A DNA stretch of 37,450 nucleotides, taken from the NCBI GenBank assembly GCA_944391375.1, contig CALXTJ010000007.1, positions 1-37,450 on the forward strand. Reading direction: 5' to 3'. This document shows, in pieces, positions 24,293-31,062 of the stretch (position 1 is its first letter; each line of letters begins with the position of its first letter). This stretch comes from an uncultured Alphaproteobacteria bacterium. GTDB lineage: Bacteria; Pseudomonadota; Alphaproteobacteria; RF32; CAG-239. The notes under the pieces were generated by a model, which was not told where the DNA came from, ran no database searches, and saw only the letters and a list, made by a program, of their open reading frames with translations. The position numbers and the translations under genes are program-made.

Positions 24293-24327
24293 AATAAGAG
24301 CACCTCAGTTGAGATGCTCTTATTTTT
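24293..24327. terminator. Intrinsic terminator
   Basis: AATAAGAGCACCTC pairs with GAGATGCTCTTATT (one mismatch) and is followed by TTTTT on the plus strand. It ends the TPR-methyltransferase transcript and may also serve the converging trcR gene. Confidence 0.8.
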
Positions 24328-24358
24328 GGTTTTTTCCCTCATTTTGCCTGTCTGGCTT

Positions 24359-25165
24359 CTACTTGGCTGCCGCCTTTTTCTTGGCAGTGGTTTTTTTAGC
24401 GGTTTTTGCCGTTGCCTTTTTCTTGGTAGTGGTTTTTTTAGTTGTCTTTTTAGCCGTTGTTTTTTTGGCAGCCTTTTTAGCAACTTTTTTTACCGCCGTT
24501 TTCTTGGCCGCTTTTTCGGCAGTTGCTTTTTTAGAGGTGGTTTTTTTAGCTGCTTTTTTAACCGTCTTCTTGGCTGTCTTCTTAGCGGCAGCTTTTTTAG
24601 CGGTTTTTTTCTTCTTTTTCTTTTTCGGAGCTGCGGCTTTGGCCAATTTTTCTTTAGCCAAGCTCAAAGCATTATCCAAATCTTTTTCGGTACACAACCC
24701 GATGGCAACCGGATTTTTAGCTCTTAAAGTTGCCATATCGGCACGCGTTCCGTTTCTGATGGCCAAAATGGTCGGCTTGGTGGTGCCGATAAGTTTGCAA
24801 ATTTGCGAATCGGCAATTTCCGGACAGTTGCGGATAATCCATAAAATTCCGGCGGGCTTGTCATTGCGTTGAGAGGGCGAAAGCACCTTCTTGTTTTTGG
24901 CATTGGTCTCTTTTACATTGCGTTCTACAATGTTGGCAACCAAGTTGGCCGTGTTGTCGGCCTCACAGCGTCTGATTTCCTCTTCGCTTAATTGGCCGTT
25001 GGCAACCGGACTGATACCTATGATGTTGTAGGCAACATCTCCGTCGGCAATGGCTTGAATTTCAAGCTCGTGCAATTCACAAAAAACGGCAATCTGACGA
25101 AAGGTCAATGTGGTGTTTTCAACCAACCATACCGCCGTGGCTTTGGGCATTAAAGGTGCTGTCAT
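24359..25165 (-). CDS. trcR: DUF1013 / TrcR-type cell-cycle transcriptional regulator with Lys/Ala tail
   Basis: Residues 1-171 match the DUF1013 (TrcR) family, which is confined to Alphaproteobacteria and linked to cell-cycle transcription: MPKATAVWLVENTTLTFRQI, then FCELHELEIQAIADGD, then the HTH-like KPAGILWIIRNCPEIADSQI and KLIGTTKPTILAIRNGTH-like region. Residues 172-268 are an almost pure Lys/Ala/Thr tail of KKTAKK/KKTTAKK repeats, resembling eukaryotic histone H1 or bacterial H1-like proteins. AAGGA lies eight bases before the ATG. The tail probably binds DNA non-specifically; its repeat structure means its length could vary between strains. Confidence 0.85.
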   Translation of the reverse strand: MTAPLMPKATAVWLVENTTLTFRQIAVFCELHELEIQAIADGDVAYNIIGISPVANGQLSEEEIRRCEADNTANLVANIVERNVKETNAKNKKVLSPSQRNDKPAGILWIIRNCPEIADSQICKLIGTTKPTILAIRNGTRADMATLRAKNPVAIGLCTEKDLDNALSLAKEKLAKAAAPKKKKKKKTAKKAAAKKTAKKTVKKAAKKTTSKKATAEKAAKKTAVKKVAKKAAKKTTAKKTTKKTTTKKKATAKTAKKTTAKKKAAAK

Positions 25166-25359
25166 GTTGAATTCCTTTCACTAATATTCTTTTAATATCC
25201 TAACAATAGGCAAAACTTAATGATTATACAAGAGATTTTTTTATAATTTTTTACCAAAGGGAAAAAGCCGGTATTTATAGCCGGTAACATTTCTTAAAAA
25301 AATAATTTTCTTGTCAGGTTAAAAAGAAACTGATACCTTACCAATAAAGGAGAAAAGCA

Positions 25360-25656
25360 ATGAATGAAAAAGCAGATGACAGCAATCCTGTCGTTTTGGC
25401 ACAAATGGATACTGCTATTGAAATTATGGCGACACGTATTAACATAACATCACTTCGGATTTTAGAAGAAGAGAATAAATCAGCTAATGTTCGTGATGAA
25501 AAATTATTAAGTCGTCTTCATAAGGAGTTACAAATTTTATTAAAAGAACGTGATCGGATGTATCAAGGTGACCAACAAATTAAAAATAAAATTTTTGAGC
25601 AATATGCACCGGAAGTTAAAGAATATTTTATGAGAAAGAAAAATAATGTTCGATGA
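25360..25656 (+). CDS. Putative partner (antitoxin) of zeta-type kinase
   Basis: A 98-residue, mostly helical charged protein (IEIMATRINITSLRILEEEN, then LHKELQILLKERDRMY). It lacks a recognised domain. AAGGAG lies seven bases before the ATG. Its last 11 bases overlap the start of the zeta-type gene, a layout typical of toxin-antitoxin pairs with the antitoxin first. The function is inferred from position, size and helical character only; it does not look like the three-helix epsilon antitoxin by motif. Confidence 0.55.
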   Translation: MNEKADDSNPVVLAQMDTAIEIMATRINITSLRILEEENKSANVRDEKLLSRLHKELQILLKERDRMYQGDQQIKNKIFEQYAPEVKEYFMRKKNNVR

Positions 25657-26581
25657 ATATAAACTTCCAGAAGAACAGCATGATAGAATTCTTGAACGTT
25701 TAAAGTTAAACGTTTTTTCGGGAAAAGAGCCGGTTTCCAATCCGCAGATTTTTATTTTGGGCGGTCAGCCCGGTGCCGGAAAAAGCGTTTTAACCAAACG
25801 GGTATATGAAAATTTTGGCAGTTCAAACATTGTAACAATCAACAGTGATGATTTTCGAACTATTCATCCGCAGGCGCAGGAAATTTTTGCTCTGCATGAC
25901 AAGGATTTTGCCGCATATACCGATGCGGATGTGCGGTCATGGGGAAAATCGGTATTTGATGCAGCCATTGCCGGGCATTATAATATTATTTTTGAGGGAA
26001 CCATGCGGACCACGCAGATTTGCGATACAATCAAACATTTGCAGGAGAAGGGTTATAAAATTAATATTTTGGCGTTGGCCGTGCCGGAAATAGAAAGCCG
26101 GATTTCCATTTATGCCCGCTATCAGGAGCAGCTTGACAGATATCCACTGGCCCGCTTTACTTCAAAATTTTCCCATGACGCAGCTTATCACGGCATGCTT
26201 GACACGTTGCAAAAAATTGAAGATGAAAGGCTTTATGATACGATAACGATTTATAACCGCGCCGGTGAAATTATATTCAAAACCGGCGATAAAGGCGTGG
26301 TAAAAGCCATTACCGATGAGAGAGAAAAACCCATGAGTCATGAAGATGTCAGGCGCTATGGCGAGCTTTGCGATGTTTTGCTTGATAAAATGCGTGGGCG
26401 TGGTGAAGAAAGAGAATATATTGCAGATTTAACCGGTTTGCGCCATCAACTTACGGCGGGGCTTATTCAGAATGTACGTTCTAAAATTGCAACACCTAAA
26501 AACAATCAAGGTGATATAAAAGATACGCCGACTTCTCGCGGCGAAATTATTATCAGAAAAAACAATCAGAATACGCTATAA
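25646..26581 (+). CDS. Zeta-toxin family kinase
   Basis: A 311-residue P-loop kinase of the zeta/PezT family, which phosphorylates UDP-N-acetylglucosamine and so blocks cell-wall synthesis. Walker A is GGQPGAGKS (39-47), followed by INSDDFR (66-71) with the catalytic/substrate Asp and Arg, and a GHYNIIFEGTMR segment that is the usual Walker B/substrate strand. The last 90 residues are an extra, charged C-terminal region of unknown role. It overlaps the upstream 98-residue gene by 11 bases and no promoter lies between, so the two are coexpressed. Toxicity is a family inference. Confidence 0.85.
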   Translation: MFDEYKLPEEQHDRILERLKLNVFSGKEPVSNPQIFILGGQPGAGKSVLTKRVYENFGSSNIVTINSDDFRTIHPQAQEIFALHDKDFAAYTDADVRSWGKSVFDAAIAGHYNIIFEGTMRTTQICDTIKHLQEKGYKINILALAVPEIESRISIYARYQEQLDRYPLARFTSKFSHDAAYHGMLDTLQKIEDERLYDTITIYNRAGEIIFKTGDKGVVKAITDEREKPMSHEDVRRYGELCDVLLDKMRGRGEEREYIADLTGLRHQLTAGLIQNVRSKIATPKNNQGDIKDTPTSRGEIIIRKNNQNTL

Positions 26582-26588
26582 AATTTCC

Positions 26589-26616
26589 TTGCAAAAATCC
26601 TATAATTCTTTAATAT
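26589..26616 (+). promoter_or_regulatory. Promoter of small RNA unit D
   Basis: TTGCAA (26589-26594), 16-base spacer, TAATAT (26611-26616): the same promoter as in the three tandem units, eight bases after the zeta gene stop. Confidence 0.75.
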
Positions 26617-26621
26617 AAGCA

Positions 26622-26780
26622 CTGCCGTCGCTTGACGGTGGTGTCCACAAGACATCTTCATACCAAAAACTCCTTTCTTGGGGAGTAGACGATATAAGAC
26701 CTTTGGGTACGAATAAGTCTGACTGTGGTATGACAGTTTTGTGGCTCCCCACCTTAAAGTAATTAAGGTGGTTTTGTTTT
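26622..26780 (+). ncRNA. Novel structured small RNA, unit D
   Basis: Fourth, diverged copy on the opposite strand, 20 kb from the tandem array. Conserved blocks are GGTGTCCACAAGAC, ACTCCTTTC...GGGGAGT, CGATATAAG, ACGAATAAG, GACTG and CAGTTTTGTGGCTCCCC. Two helices keep their shape with changed bases: the 5' hairpin is CCGTC/GACGG (CGCC/GGCG in A-C), and the terminator is CCACCTTAA/TTAAGGTGG (26749-26771) instead of CCGCTTTG/CAAAGCGG, still followed by TTTTGTTTT. An HTH paralogue starts 32 bases downstream. Confidence 0.8.
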
Positions 26781-26811
26781 AATTTTATAAACAAAGATGG
26801 AGTTAAAAAAC

Positions 26812-27153
26812 ATGAGCAAAGGAAGCTGCCACGCGAAAGTGGTGAAAAAATCATTTAATGTCTAACTATTACACCGGATGCATGACTATCGGACGCAACA
26901 CCGGATATCAGCCTCGAAGGTATCGGCGGCAACATTAATTCCGGAATGTCGGATAAAAAAATCAGAGCGTACGGGGAATCTGCCGTGGTTTGAAATGGCA
27001 AAACTGTTATATTTCTACGGGAAATGGTTTTCGGTTAAATTGATAGACGAGAAACAATACGAGCCGGAAGAAGGGGAGCTTGAGGCAGAAGAGGAAAGTG
27101 AAGAACAGGCTTTACTTCAAACGGCTTCAACCTCTCAAACGGAAGTGCCATAA
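26812..27153 (+). pseudogene. HTH paralogue interrupted by an in-frame stop
   Basis: One reading frame runs from an ATG at 26812 (GGAG eight bases before it) to 27153, broken only by a TAA at 26863-26865. Conceptual translation aligns along its length with the HTH gene at 6226: VKKSFNV then stop, then RISASKVSAATLIPECRI, then WFEMAKLLYFYGKWFSVKLID against LGTLAYLASFYDKRLKIELVD. An acidic tail (EPEEGELEAEEESEEQ) is unique to this copy. Translation could restart at ATG 26878, giving 91 residues, but no ribosome-binding site is there. It is probably a nonsense-disrupted copy. It follows small RNA unit D, repeating the RNA-then-HTH layout. Confidence 0.65.
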
Positions 27154-27167
27154 CCGGCAGCAGAACC

Positions 27168-27199
27168 ATGCCCGGCACGCGAATCCGTGTGCCGGGCAT
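27168..27199. repeat. GC-rich hairpin after the HTH paralogue
   Basis: An 11-base perfect stem ATGCCCGGCAC / GTGCCGGGCAT without a T-run on either strand. It could protect a transcript 3' end or assist the adjacent rpmE terminator. Confidence 0.6.
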
Positions 27200-27200
27200 T

Positions 27201-27230
27201 AAAAAAATCCTGCTTAGTTGAAAGCAGGAT
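27201..27230 (-). terminator. Intrinsic terminator of rpmE
   Basis: On the minus strand ATCCTGCTT/AAGCAGGAT is followed by seven T residues, about 26 bases after the rpmE stop. Confidence 0.85.
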
Positions 27231-27255
27231 TAAAACACAAATTAAAACCTGAGCA

Positions 27256-27498
27256 TTACTTATTAACACTGGTATCGGTTTTAATACCGAAAGCAGCAAA
27301 CTTGTTGTTGAACTTGGAAACTTGACCGCCGCTGTCTACCATGCGGTGAATACCGGTCCATGCCGGATGTGACTTAGGATCAATTTCCAAATTCATCTTA
27401 GCACCGGCCTTGCCCCAAGTGGTGTTGACTTTGTATTCCGTTCCGTCTGTCATCACATAAGTAATCTCGTGATAATCAGGGTGAATTCCTTTTTTCAT
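27256..27498 (-). CDS. rpmE: 50S ribosomal protein L31
   Basis: An 80-residue L31 family protein: [19 protein letters not shown] at the start and [20 protein letters not shown] in the middle are signature segments. The zinc-binding cysteines of the C+ type are absent, so it is the zinc-independent form usual in alphaproteobacteria. The start has an AAGTTTGGAGAGAT-type ribosome-binding site. It is followed by its own terminator. Confidence 0.95.
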   Translation of the reverse strand: MKKGIHPDYHEITYVMTDGTEYKVNTTWGKAGAKMNLEIDPKSHPAWTGIHRMVDSGGQVSKFNNKFAAFGIKTDTSVNK

Positions 27499-27582
27499 TT
27501 TATCTCTCCAAACTTCTAAATCTTCTAAAATTTAAGCCCTTATACCTTAATCAAATCAATTTATCAAGAGTTTTTTTACCTT

Positions 27583-28383
27583 TTATTTAAAAATTTCAAA
27601 AATCTTTTGATTCAAATTAAAGTTTACGGCAATTAAATCGCCCTTTTTGAAAACTTCGTTCAAATTTTCAATGCGGTTATCCTTTTGTTTAACGGCTCTT
27701 ATGGAACCGCCGGCTTCTTTAACCAGTAAAATACCGCCCATGATGCTGCATAGGTGATTGTTTAAACTTACGGAAGCATCAAACTTTCCGCCGGCCAAAT
27801 AGGCCAAATCAAGAGCTATACAGCCGCTTATGCGTAAGTTGCCGGTTTTGGTCATTATCGCCGAATGGAGCTTTATGTTATCGGCCAGATTATCTTTATC
27901 GGCAACCGTTCCGGTAATTAAAGCCTTGTCCAAATCTTTGGCGGAGGAAACTCTTAATCTTTCATGATTACGGTAGCCCTCTTTAAAAGCTCCTTTGCCT
28001 TTTTCGGCAAAAAAAGTTTCATCACGAGCCGGATTGTACACGACCGCACATATCGGAACATTATCTTCCACCAAGGCAACCGATACGGCAAAATCAGGAT
28101 TGCCGTGGGCAAAGTTGATTAAGCCTTCAATCGGGCTGACGGCAAAATAAGAGGAGCCGACAACCTTGTCATTGGGGGTAAATATCGGCATATCGGGGCG
28201 AATTTTGGCTAATTCCACTTTCAGGTTTTTAACAATCCGCGAGTACGAATTAAACACAAAATTCTGATTGCCGCGAACGGAGTTTTGCAATTGCTCCAAT
28301 TCCGCAAAATCGCGATCCAGCGATGAGGCCGATTTCTTGACCGCTTCAACCAAGCCGGTCAATAAGGGGGTAATGTAAGACAT
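27583..28383 (-). CDS. Inositol-monophosphatase-like protein with degenerate active site
   Basis: A 266-residue member of the IMPase/SuhB fold, recognisable from end to end. The metal-binding motif that should read DPxDGTTNF is SPIEGLINF (83-91); the GEE loop is replaced by FTPND (68-72); the W-D-xAAG motif is NNHLCSIMGG (208-217); and the N-terminal Asp of VTxxD is missing. All expected metal ligands are therefore changed while the fold residues around them persist, suggesting a pseudoenzyme with a structural or regulatory role. It abuts efp (one-base overlap), a neighbourhood common in alphaproteobacteria, and follows it in the same transcript. Confidence 0.8.
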   Translation of the reverse strand: MSYITPLLTGLVEAVKKSASSLDRDFAELEQLQNSVRGNQNFVFNSYSRIVKNLKVELAKIRPDMPIFTPNDKVVGSSYFAVSPIEGLINFAHGNPDFAVSVALVEDNVPICAVVYNPARDETFFAEKGKGAFKEGYRNHERLRVSSAKDLDKALITGTVADKDNLADNIKLHSAIMTKTGNLRISGCIALDLAYLAGGKFDASVSLNNHLCSIMGGILLVKEAGGSIRAVKQKDNRIENLNEVFKKGDLIAVNFNLNQKIFEIFK

Positions 28384-28946
28384 TATTTTGCTCTTTCTAC
28401 ATAGTTGGCTTCGGAAGTGCCGACAACAATCTTATCGCCGGTATTGATAAACGGCGGTACCATAATCCGTACACCGTTATCCAAAATGGCCGGTTTGTAA
28501 GATGATGCTGCGGTTTGACCTTTAACAACCGGTTCGGTTTCGGTTACCGTGCAAGTTACCTGCAAGGGCAATTCAACAGAAATCGGACGGCCGTTGATGT
28601 GCGAAATAATAACCTGCATACCGTCGGTCAAAAACGGACGCGAATCGCCTAAAATATCCGCCGGCATGGTAAATTGTTCAAAAGTTTCGTTTTCCATGAA
28701 GGTTAAGCCGTTGCCGTCTTCAAACAAAAATTGACAGTCTTTATCTTCTACCATCATTTTTTCTACGGTATCTTCGGTACGGAAGCGTTCGTTAGTTTTG
28801 GTACCTTCTTCAACAGCTTTCATTTCAACCTGCATAAAAGCTCCGCCTTTACCGGGTTTAATGTGTTGTGCTTTGGTGATGGTCCAGGGTTTGCCTTTGT
28901 ATTCAATAACCCAACCGATTCTGATTGATCCTGCAAGTTGTTTCAT
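28383..28946 (-). CDS. efp: Translation elongation factor P
   Basis: EF-P relieves ribosome stalling at consecutive prolines. The 187-residue, three-domain protein has the modified-residue loop KPGKGGAF with Lys33 at the tip (the residue that receives beta-lysine in EpmA-containing bacteria). The C-terminal OB domain ends with PPFINTGDKIVVGTSEANYVERAK. AAAAAATG with GGAGATAAAAAA upstream supports the start. First gene of a two-gene unit with the IMPase-like gene. Confidence 0.96.
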   Translation of the reverse strand: MKQLAGSIRIGWVIEYKGKPWTITKAQHIKPGKGGAFMQVEMKAVEEGTKTNERFRTEDTVEKMMVEDKDCQFLFEDGNGLTFMENETFEQFTMPADILGDSRPFLTDGMQVIISHINGRPISVELPLQVTCTVTETEPVVKGQTAASSYKPAILDNGVRIMVPPFINTGDKIVVGTSEANYVERAK

Positions 28947-29087
28947 TTTTTTATCTCCGTATTTACAATTTTAAAAGTGATTATTTTTTTAAGTTTGAAC
29001 GCAACATACTCTAATCTTTTGTCTTTGGCAACAAAAAAATGCATACAAAAAATTATTGCTTGTTTTTTGCTTAATTATGTTTTAGCC

Positions 29088-29093
29088 TATAAT
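29088..29093 (+). promoter_or_regulatory. -10 element of the structured leader
   Basis: A perfect TATAAT; TTGCTT (29067-29072) lies 15 bases upstream as a possible -35. Transcription would begin near 29099, at the start of a hairpin-rich stretch. Confidence 0.6.
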
Positions 29094-29095
29094 CG

Positions 29096-29290
29096 GTTGC
29101 CTGCCATGGGGTTGGCAACAAGGGCGTCGAAAACCCTTAAATTCCGTAGTCGTTGCATACGACTTAAAATTTTATGCCGATTTCTGTCTTGGACGGATGT
29201 CGGCGAATAAGGTTCAGCCAAATAAGCCGAGCCGTTTACGGAATACGGTTTTCGAACATCCGCCCGCTTTTACAGCGGGTTTTGTTTTAT
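29096..29290 (+). ncRNA. Structured RNA candidate (leader or small RNA) before a secreted micro-protein
   Basis: No gene is supported here. Visible pairings are GTTGCC/GGCAAC (29096-29119), AAGGG/CCCTT (29120-29138), GTCGT/ACGAC (29149-29163), a long-range ATTCCGTA (29141-29148) with TACGGAAT (29237-29244), CGGATGT (29194-29200) with ACATCCG (29256-29262), and a terminator CCCGCT/AGCGGG (29263-29279) with TTTTGTTTT. The perfect TATAAT just upstream and the terminator give a transcript of about 190 bases. It resembles none of tmRNA, RNase P RNA, 4.5S or 6S RNA that I can recognise. It could be a stand-alone RNA or an attenuating leader of the 51-residue gene at 29312. Confidence 0.5.
29263..29290 (+). 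terminator. Intrinsic terminator or attenuator
   Basis: Six-base GC stem CCCGCT/AGCGGG (29263-29279) with TTTTGTTTTATTTTTT after it, 20 bases before the start codon region of the secreted micro-protein. Confidence 0.75.
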
Positions 29291-29311
29291 TTTTTGGAAA
29301 GGATGTTTGAA

Positions 29312-29467
29312 ATGAAAAAAATATTTTTAGTTTTAGCCATAAGCTTTTGCTTTATGGCGGTAGCCAGAGATGTGACGGCCGGAAATTGCGATTATCCGTG
29401 GCAAACGGCTTCCGACGGAAGTCGTTGCGGCGGCAGATCGGCAATCAGTCGTCCCGGCGGCAGATAA
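29312..29467 (+). CDS. Secreted micro-protein (51 residues)
   Basis: Signal peptide MKKIFLVLAISFCFMAVARD followed by a mature piece of about 27 residues, NCDYPWQTASDGSRCGGRSA then ISRPGGR, with two cysteines that may form a disulfide. The motif C-x-x-P-W-Q-T-x-x-D-G-x-R-C-G-G-R also appears, as far as I recall, in short uncharacterised secreted proteins of other bacteria. AAGGATG lies before the ATG at 29312; the upstream in-frame start at 29174 is rejected because it lies inside the structured leader. It is followed by a bidirectional terminator. Confidence 0.65.
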   Translation: MKKIFLVLAISFCFMAVARDVTAGNCDYPWQTASDGSRCGGRSAISRPGGR

Positions 29468-29480
29468 AGCTTAAATTAAA

Positions 29481-29510
29481 AAAGGCTATCGTATTTTTAC
29501 GGTAGCCTTT
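29481..29510. terminator. Bidirectional intrinsic terminator
   Basis: Stem 29481-29493 with 29498-29510 (one G-U pair), T-run on the plus strand and A-run upstream. It overlaps the stop codon of the converging minus-strand gene. Confidence 0.8.
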
Positions 29511-30063
29511 GTTGATATTGCTCTTGATTGACAATTACAAAGTCGGTCTTAAAAAGTGAAGTATCCACCCCGTCTTCGGCGGCCATTATGGCTGATTGAA
29601 TGAGAAAAAACTCAACATACCAATCAGTTAAATCTTTGACTTTTTCCCACCCGTCTTTCCAGGCTTTGAAAATTACAAAATCAGGCTCACACTCGCTTAC
29701 AATCATGGCCTCATGGCGGCGGTTGCGGCAGATAACCCCGATAAATTTTTTCTTTAATCCGGAGGTCTTTTGCTTGTATTCAACAGCTATATTTTCCGAT
29801 TTTGATAAATCTAATACAACTCCGTCCAGATTGTATTTAAGGCAGGTGTCAACATCGTCGCTTAAAACCAATTTATCAAGACTTTTGGCTTTGTTTGCAA
29901 ATGAGCCGATAAATTTGTCATCAAGGGCAGAGCTCAAAATAAAGCACTGCAAATTGTTATCGTTTAATAACGAATCGTCGGGTTTGGTGATTTTTATAAT
30001 AAAATTTTGCATAATCTTTGATTGCTTCTTGTAAAGTGTTATAAAATCTTTATGATTAAGCAT
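29497..30063 (-). CDS. ThiE-like (thiamine-phosphate synthase fold) protein
   Basis: A 188-residue protein resembling the TIM-barrel fold of thiamine-phosphate synthase. The segments DGVVLDLSKSE, FIGVICRNRRHEAMIVSE and PDFVIFKAW align by position with the family's DGVHLGxxD, IGVSxHxxxEA and ADYVxFGP strands. Key substrate residues (the His/Gln of HLGQ and the pyrophosphate-binding T-T-K-x) are not evident, so it is probably not an active ThiE. An alternative start at 30012 would give 171 residues. It stands convergent to the secreted micro-protein and divergent from the zapA operon. Confidence 0.5.
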   Translation of the reverse strand: MLNHKDFITLYKKQSKIMQNFIIKITKPDDSLLNDNNLQCFILSSALDDKFIGSFANKAKSLDKLVLSDDVDTCLKYNLDGVVLDLSKSENIAVEYKQKTSGLKKKFIGVICRNRRHEAMIVSECEPDFVIFKAWKDGWEKVKDLTDWYVEFFLIQSAIMAAEDGVDTSLFKTDFVIVNQEQYQQRLP

Positions 30064-30098
30064 ATATTATCGTTTCTTATAAAGAAAGCAAGAAGTAA

Positions 30099-30362
30099 AT
30101 GGATAAGCAACAATTTATTAAAACCCGGCAGGCGGTTGCGGACTTGCAGGCGGAACTTAAAAACTTAAAGCAAGCTGCGGAAAGCAAAAAATATGCACTT
30201 ACGCAGCAGCGGCAGTCTTATAAACACAATATGGCCGAAAGAAATTTGCGTTTGGAAAATTTAACCAAGGCGGTTGCCGATATGGCTCTTAAAACCGATG
30301 CAACAATCCAAAAAATTGAAATGGTGTTAAACGAAGATGGCTCAGGTAACAATAACAATTAA
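30099..30362 (+). CDS. Small coiled-coil protein upstream of zapA
   Basis: An 87-residue, almost entirely helical protein: residues 3-35 and 45-80 have heptad-like spacing (AVADLQAELKNLKQAAESKK and LRLENLTKAVADMALKT). AAGAAG precedes the ATG. Its end overlaps the zapA start by 26 bases, so translation is coupled. Alphaproteobacteria often have a DUF4164-type coiled-coil gene at this position, and this is probably its counterpart; a role with ZapA in division is inferred from context. Confidence 0.65.
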   Translation: MDKQQFIKTRQAVADLQAELKNLKQAAESKKYALTQQRQSYKHNMAERNLRLENLTKAVADMALKTDATIQKIEMVLNEDGSGNNNN

Positions 30363-30750
30363 CGCACGCGAGTATGCGGTAGCTTGTGATGACGGGCAGG
30401 AGGCTCGCATTATTAAGCTTTCCCGTATGTTGGATGATAAAGCCAAACAATTAACGGCCGGCGGCGGGCATATTAACGAAAATATGCTTCTGGCCATGGT
30501 CGGACTTTTGATGGCCGATGATTTGTTTGAGGCTAACAAAAAACTGGAACAACTTTCCCAAAATGCTCAACCACAAAATGTACAGGCAGCCGAGCCGAGT
30601 GTGCCGGCAGTTCAAACGGTGGAAAAAGTGGTGGAAAAAATTGTGGAGCGTCCGGCTGATACCACCGCTCTTGACGAGGAATTGGCAGGAGTTATCAAAC
30701 AAGTCACAGAACAAATAAAAATGCTTGCAAATCAGATAGAAAGTATGTAA
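30337..30750 (+). CDS. zapA: Cell division protein ZapA
   Basis: Z-ring-associated protein that cross-links FtsZ filaments. The N-terminal ZapA domain reads VTITINAREYAVACDDGQEA then RIIKLSRMLDDKAKQL, followed by a long C-terminal coiled coil (70-137). At 137 residues it is longer than E. coli ZapA because of a Gln/Pro/Val-rich linker (about 75-110). It overlaps the upstream coiled-coil gene and is followed within 20 bases by the 6S RNA, a gene order known from many proteobacteria. Confidence 0.88.
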   Translation: MAQVTITINAREYAVACDDGQEARIIKLSRMLDDKAKQLTAGGGHINENMLLAMVGLLMADDLFEANKKLEQLSQNAQPQNVQAAEPSVPAVQTVEKVVEKIVERPADTTALDEELAGVIKQVTEQIKMLANQIESM

Positions 30751-30770
30751 CATAAACTTATAAATATAAG

Positions 30771-30921
30771 AGGCTGTCTGATTTGTCTTATTCCGCATGA
30801 TCTATCCGAGCCAACATTATATTTTTAGGGAGCTGTCTCTGTTCAGATCGTGGTCTGATTACATGGCACCCACCTTGGTCAAGCGGTTCGATATGAAATG
30901 TAATAAACGGTCAGACGGCTT
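30771..30921 (+). ncRNA. ssrS: 6S RNA
   Basis: About 150 bases forming one long interrupted hairpin. The closing stem AGGCTGTCTG pairs with CAGACGGCTT at the other end, with purine-rich bulges and a central open region (GATCTATCCGAGCCAAC opposite CACCTTGGTCAAGCGGTTCGAT). 6S RNA binds the sigma-70 RNA polymerase holoenzyme by imitating an open promoter. Location immediately after zapA is the classic site. An intrinsic terminator follows. Confidence 0.88.
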
Positions 30922-30925
30922 TTTT

Positions 30926-30950
30926 AAACCCCGCTGTTAAGCGGGGTTTT
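30926..30950 (+). terminator. Intrinsic terminator after 6S RNA
   Basis: Stem AAACCCCGC (30926-30934) / GCGGGGTTT (30941-30949) with a trailing T. Confidence 0.85.
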
Positions 30951-31062
30951 GTGTATTGCTGAAAATGATGTTTGTCCTTATTGTTTTATTGATAAATTTG
31001 TCTTGCATAATATAATTGGCTTGTTTACACTCTTTAGGTGTTGTGTTTTTTAAGGAAGAAAA

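Noticed and set aside
24309..24872. Hydrophobic open frames opposite the Lys/Ala tail of TrcR
   Set aside because: They are the antisense of AAR/GCN repeats, giving artificial Phe/Leu/Val runs; no ribosome-binding site.
26600..26854. Open frame opposite small RNA unit D (84 codons), with similar frames in units A and B sharing an LWTPPP-like stretch
   Set aside because: The frame is shifted in unit C, has no ribosome-binding site, and runs against the strong promoter and terminator of each unit. The similarity follows from nucleotide conservation of the RNA.
28549..28928. Plus-strand frames opposite efp
   Set aside because: Shadows of the efp coding sequence without initiation signals.
29096..29290. 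tmRNA, 4.5S RNA or RNase P RNA
   Set aside because: No tag-peptide frame, no tRNA-like ends or CCA, no GGAAGCAGCC-type SRP loop and no RNase P core motifs could be found.
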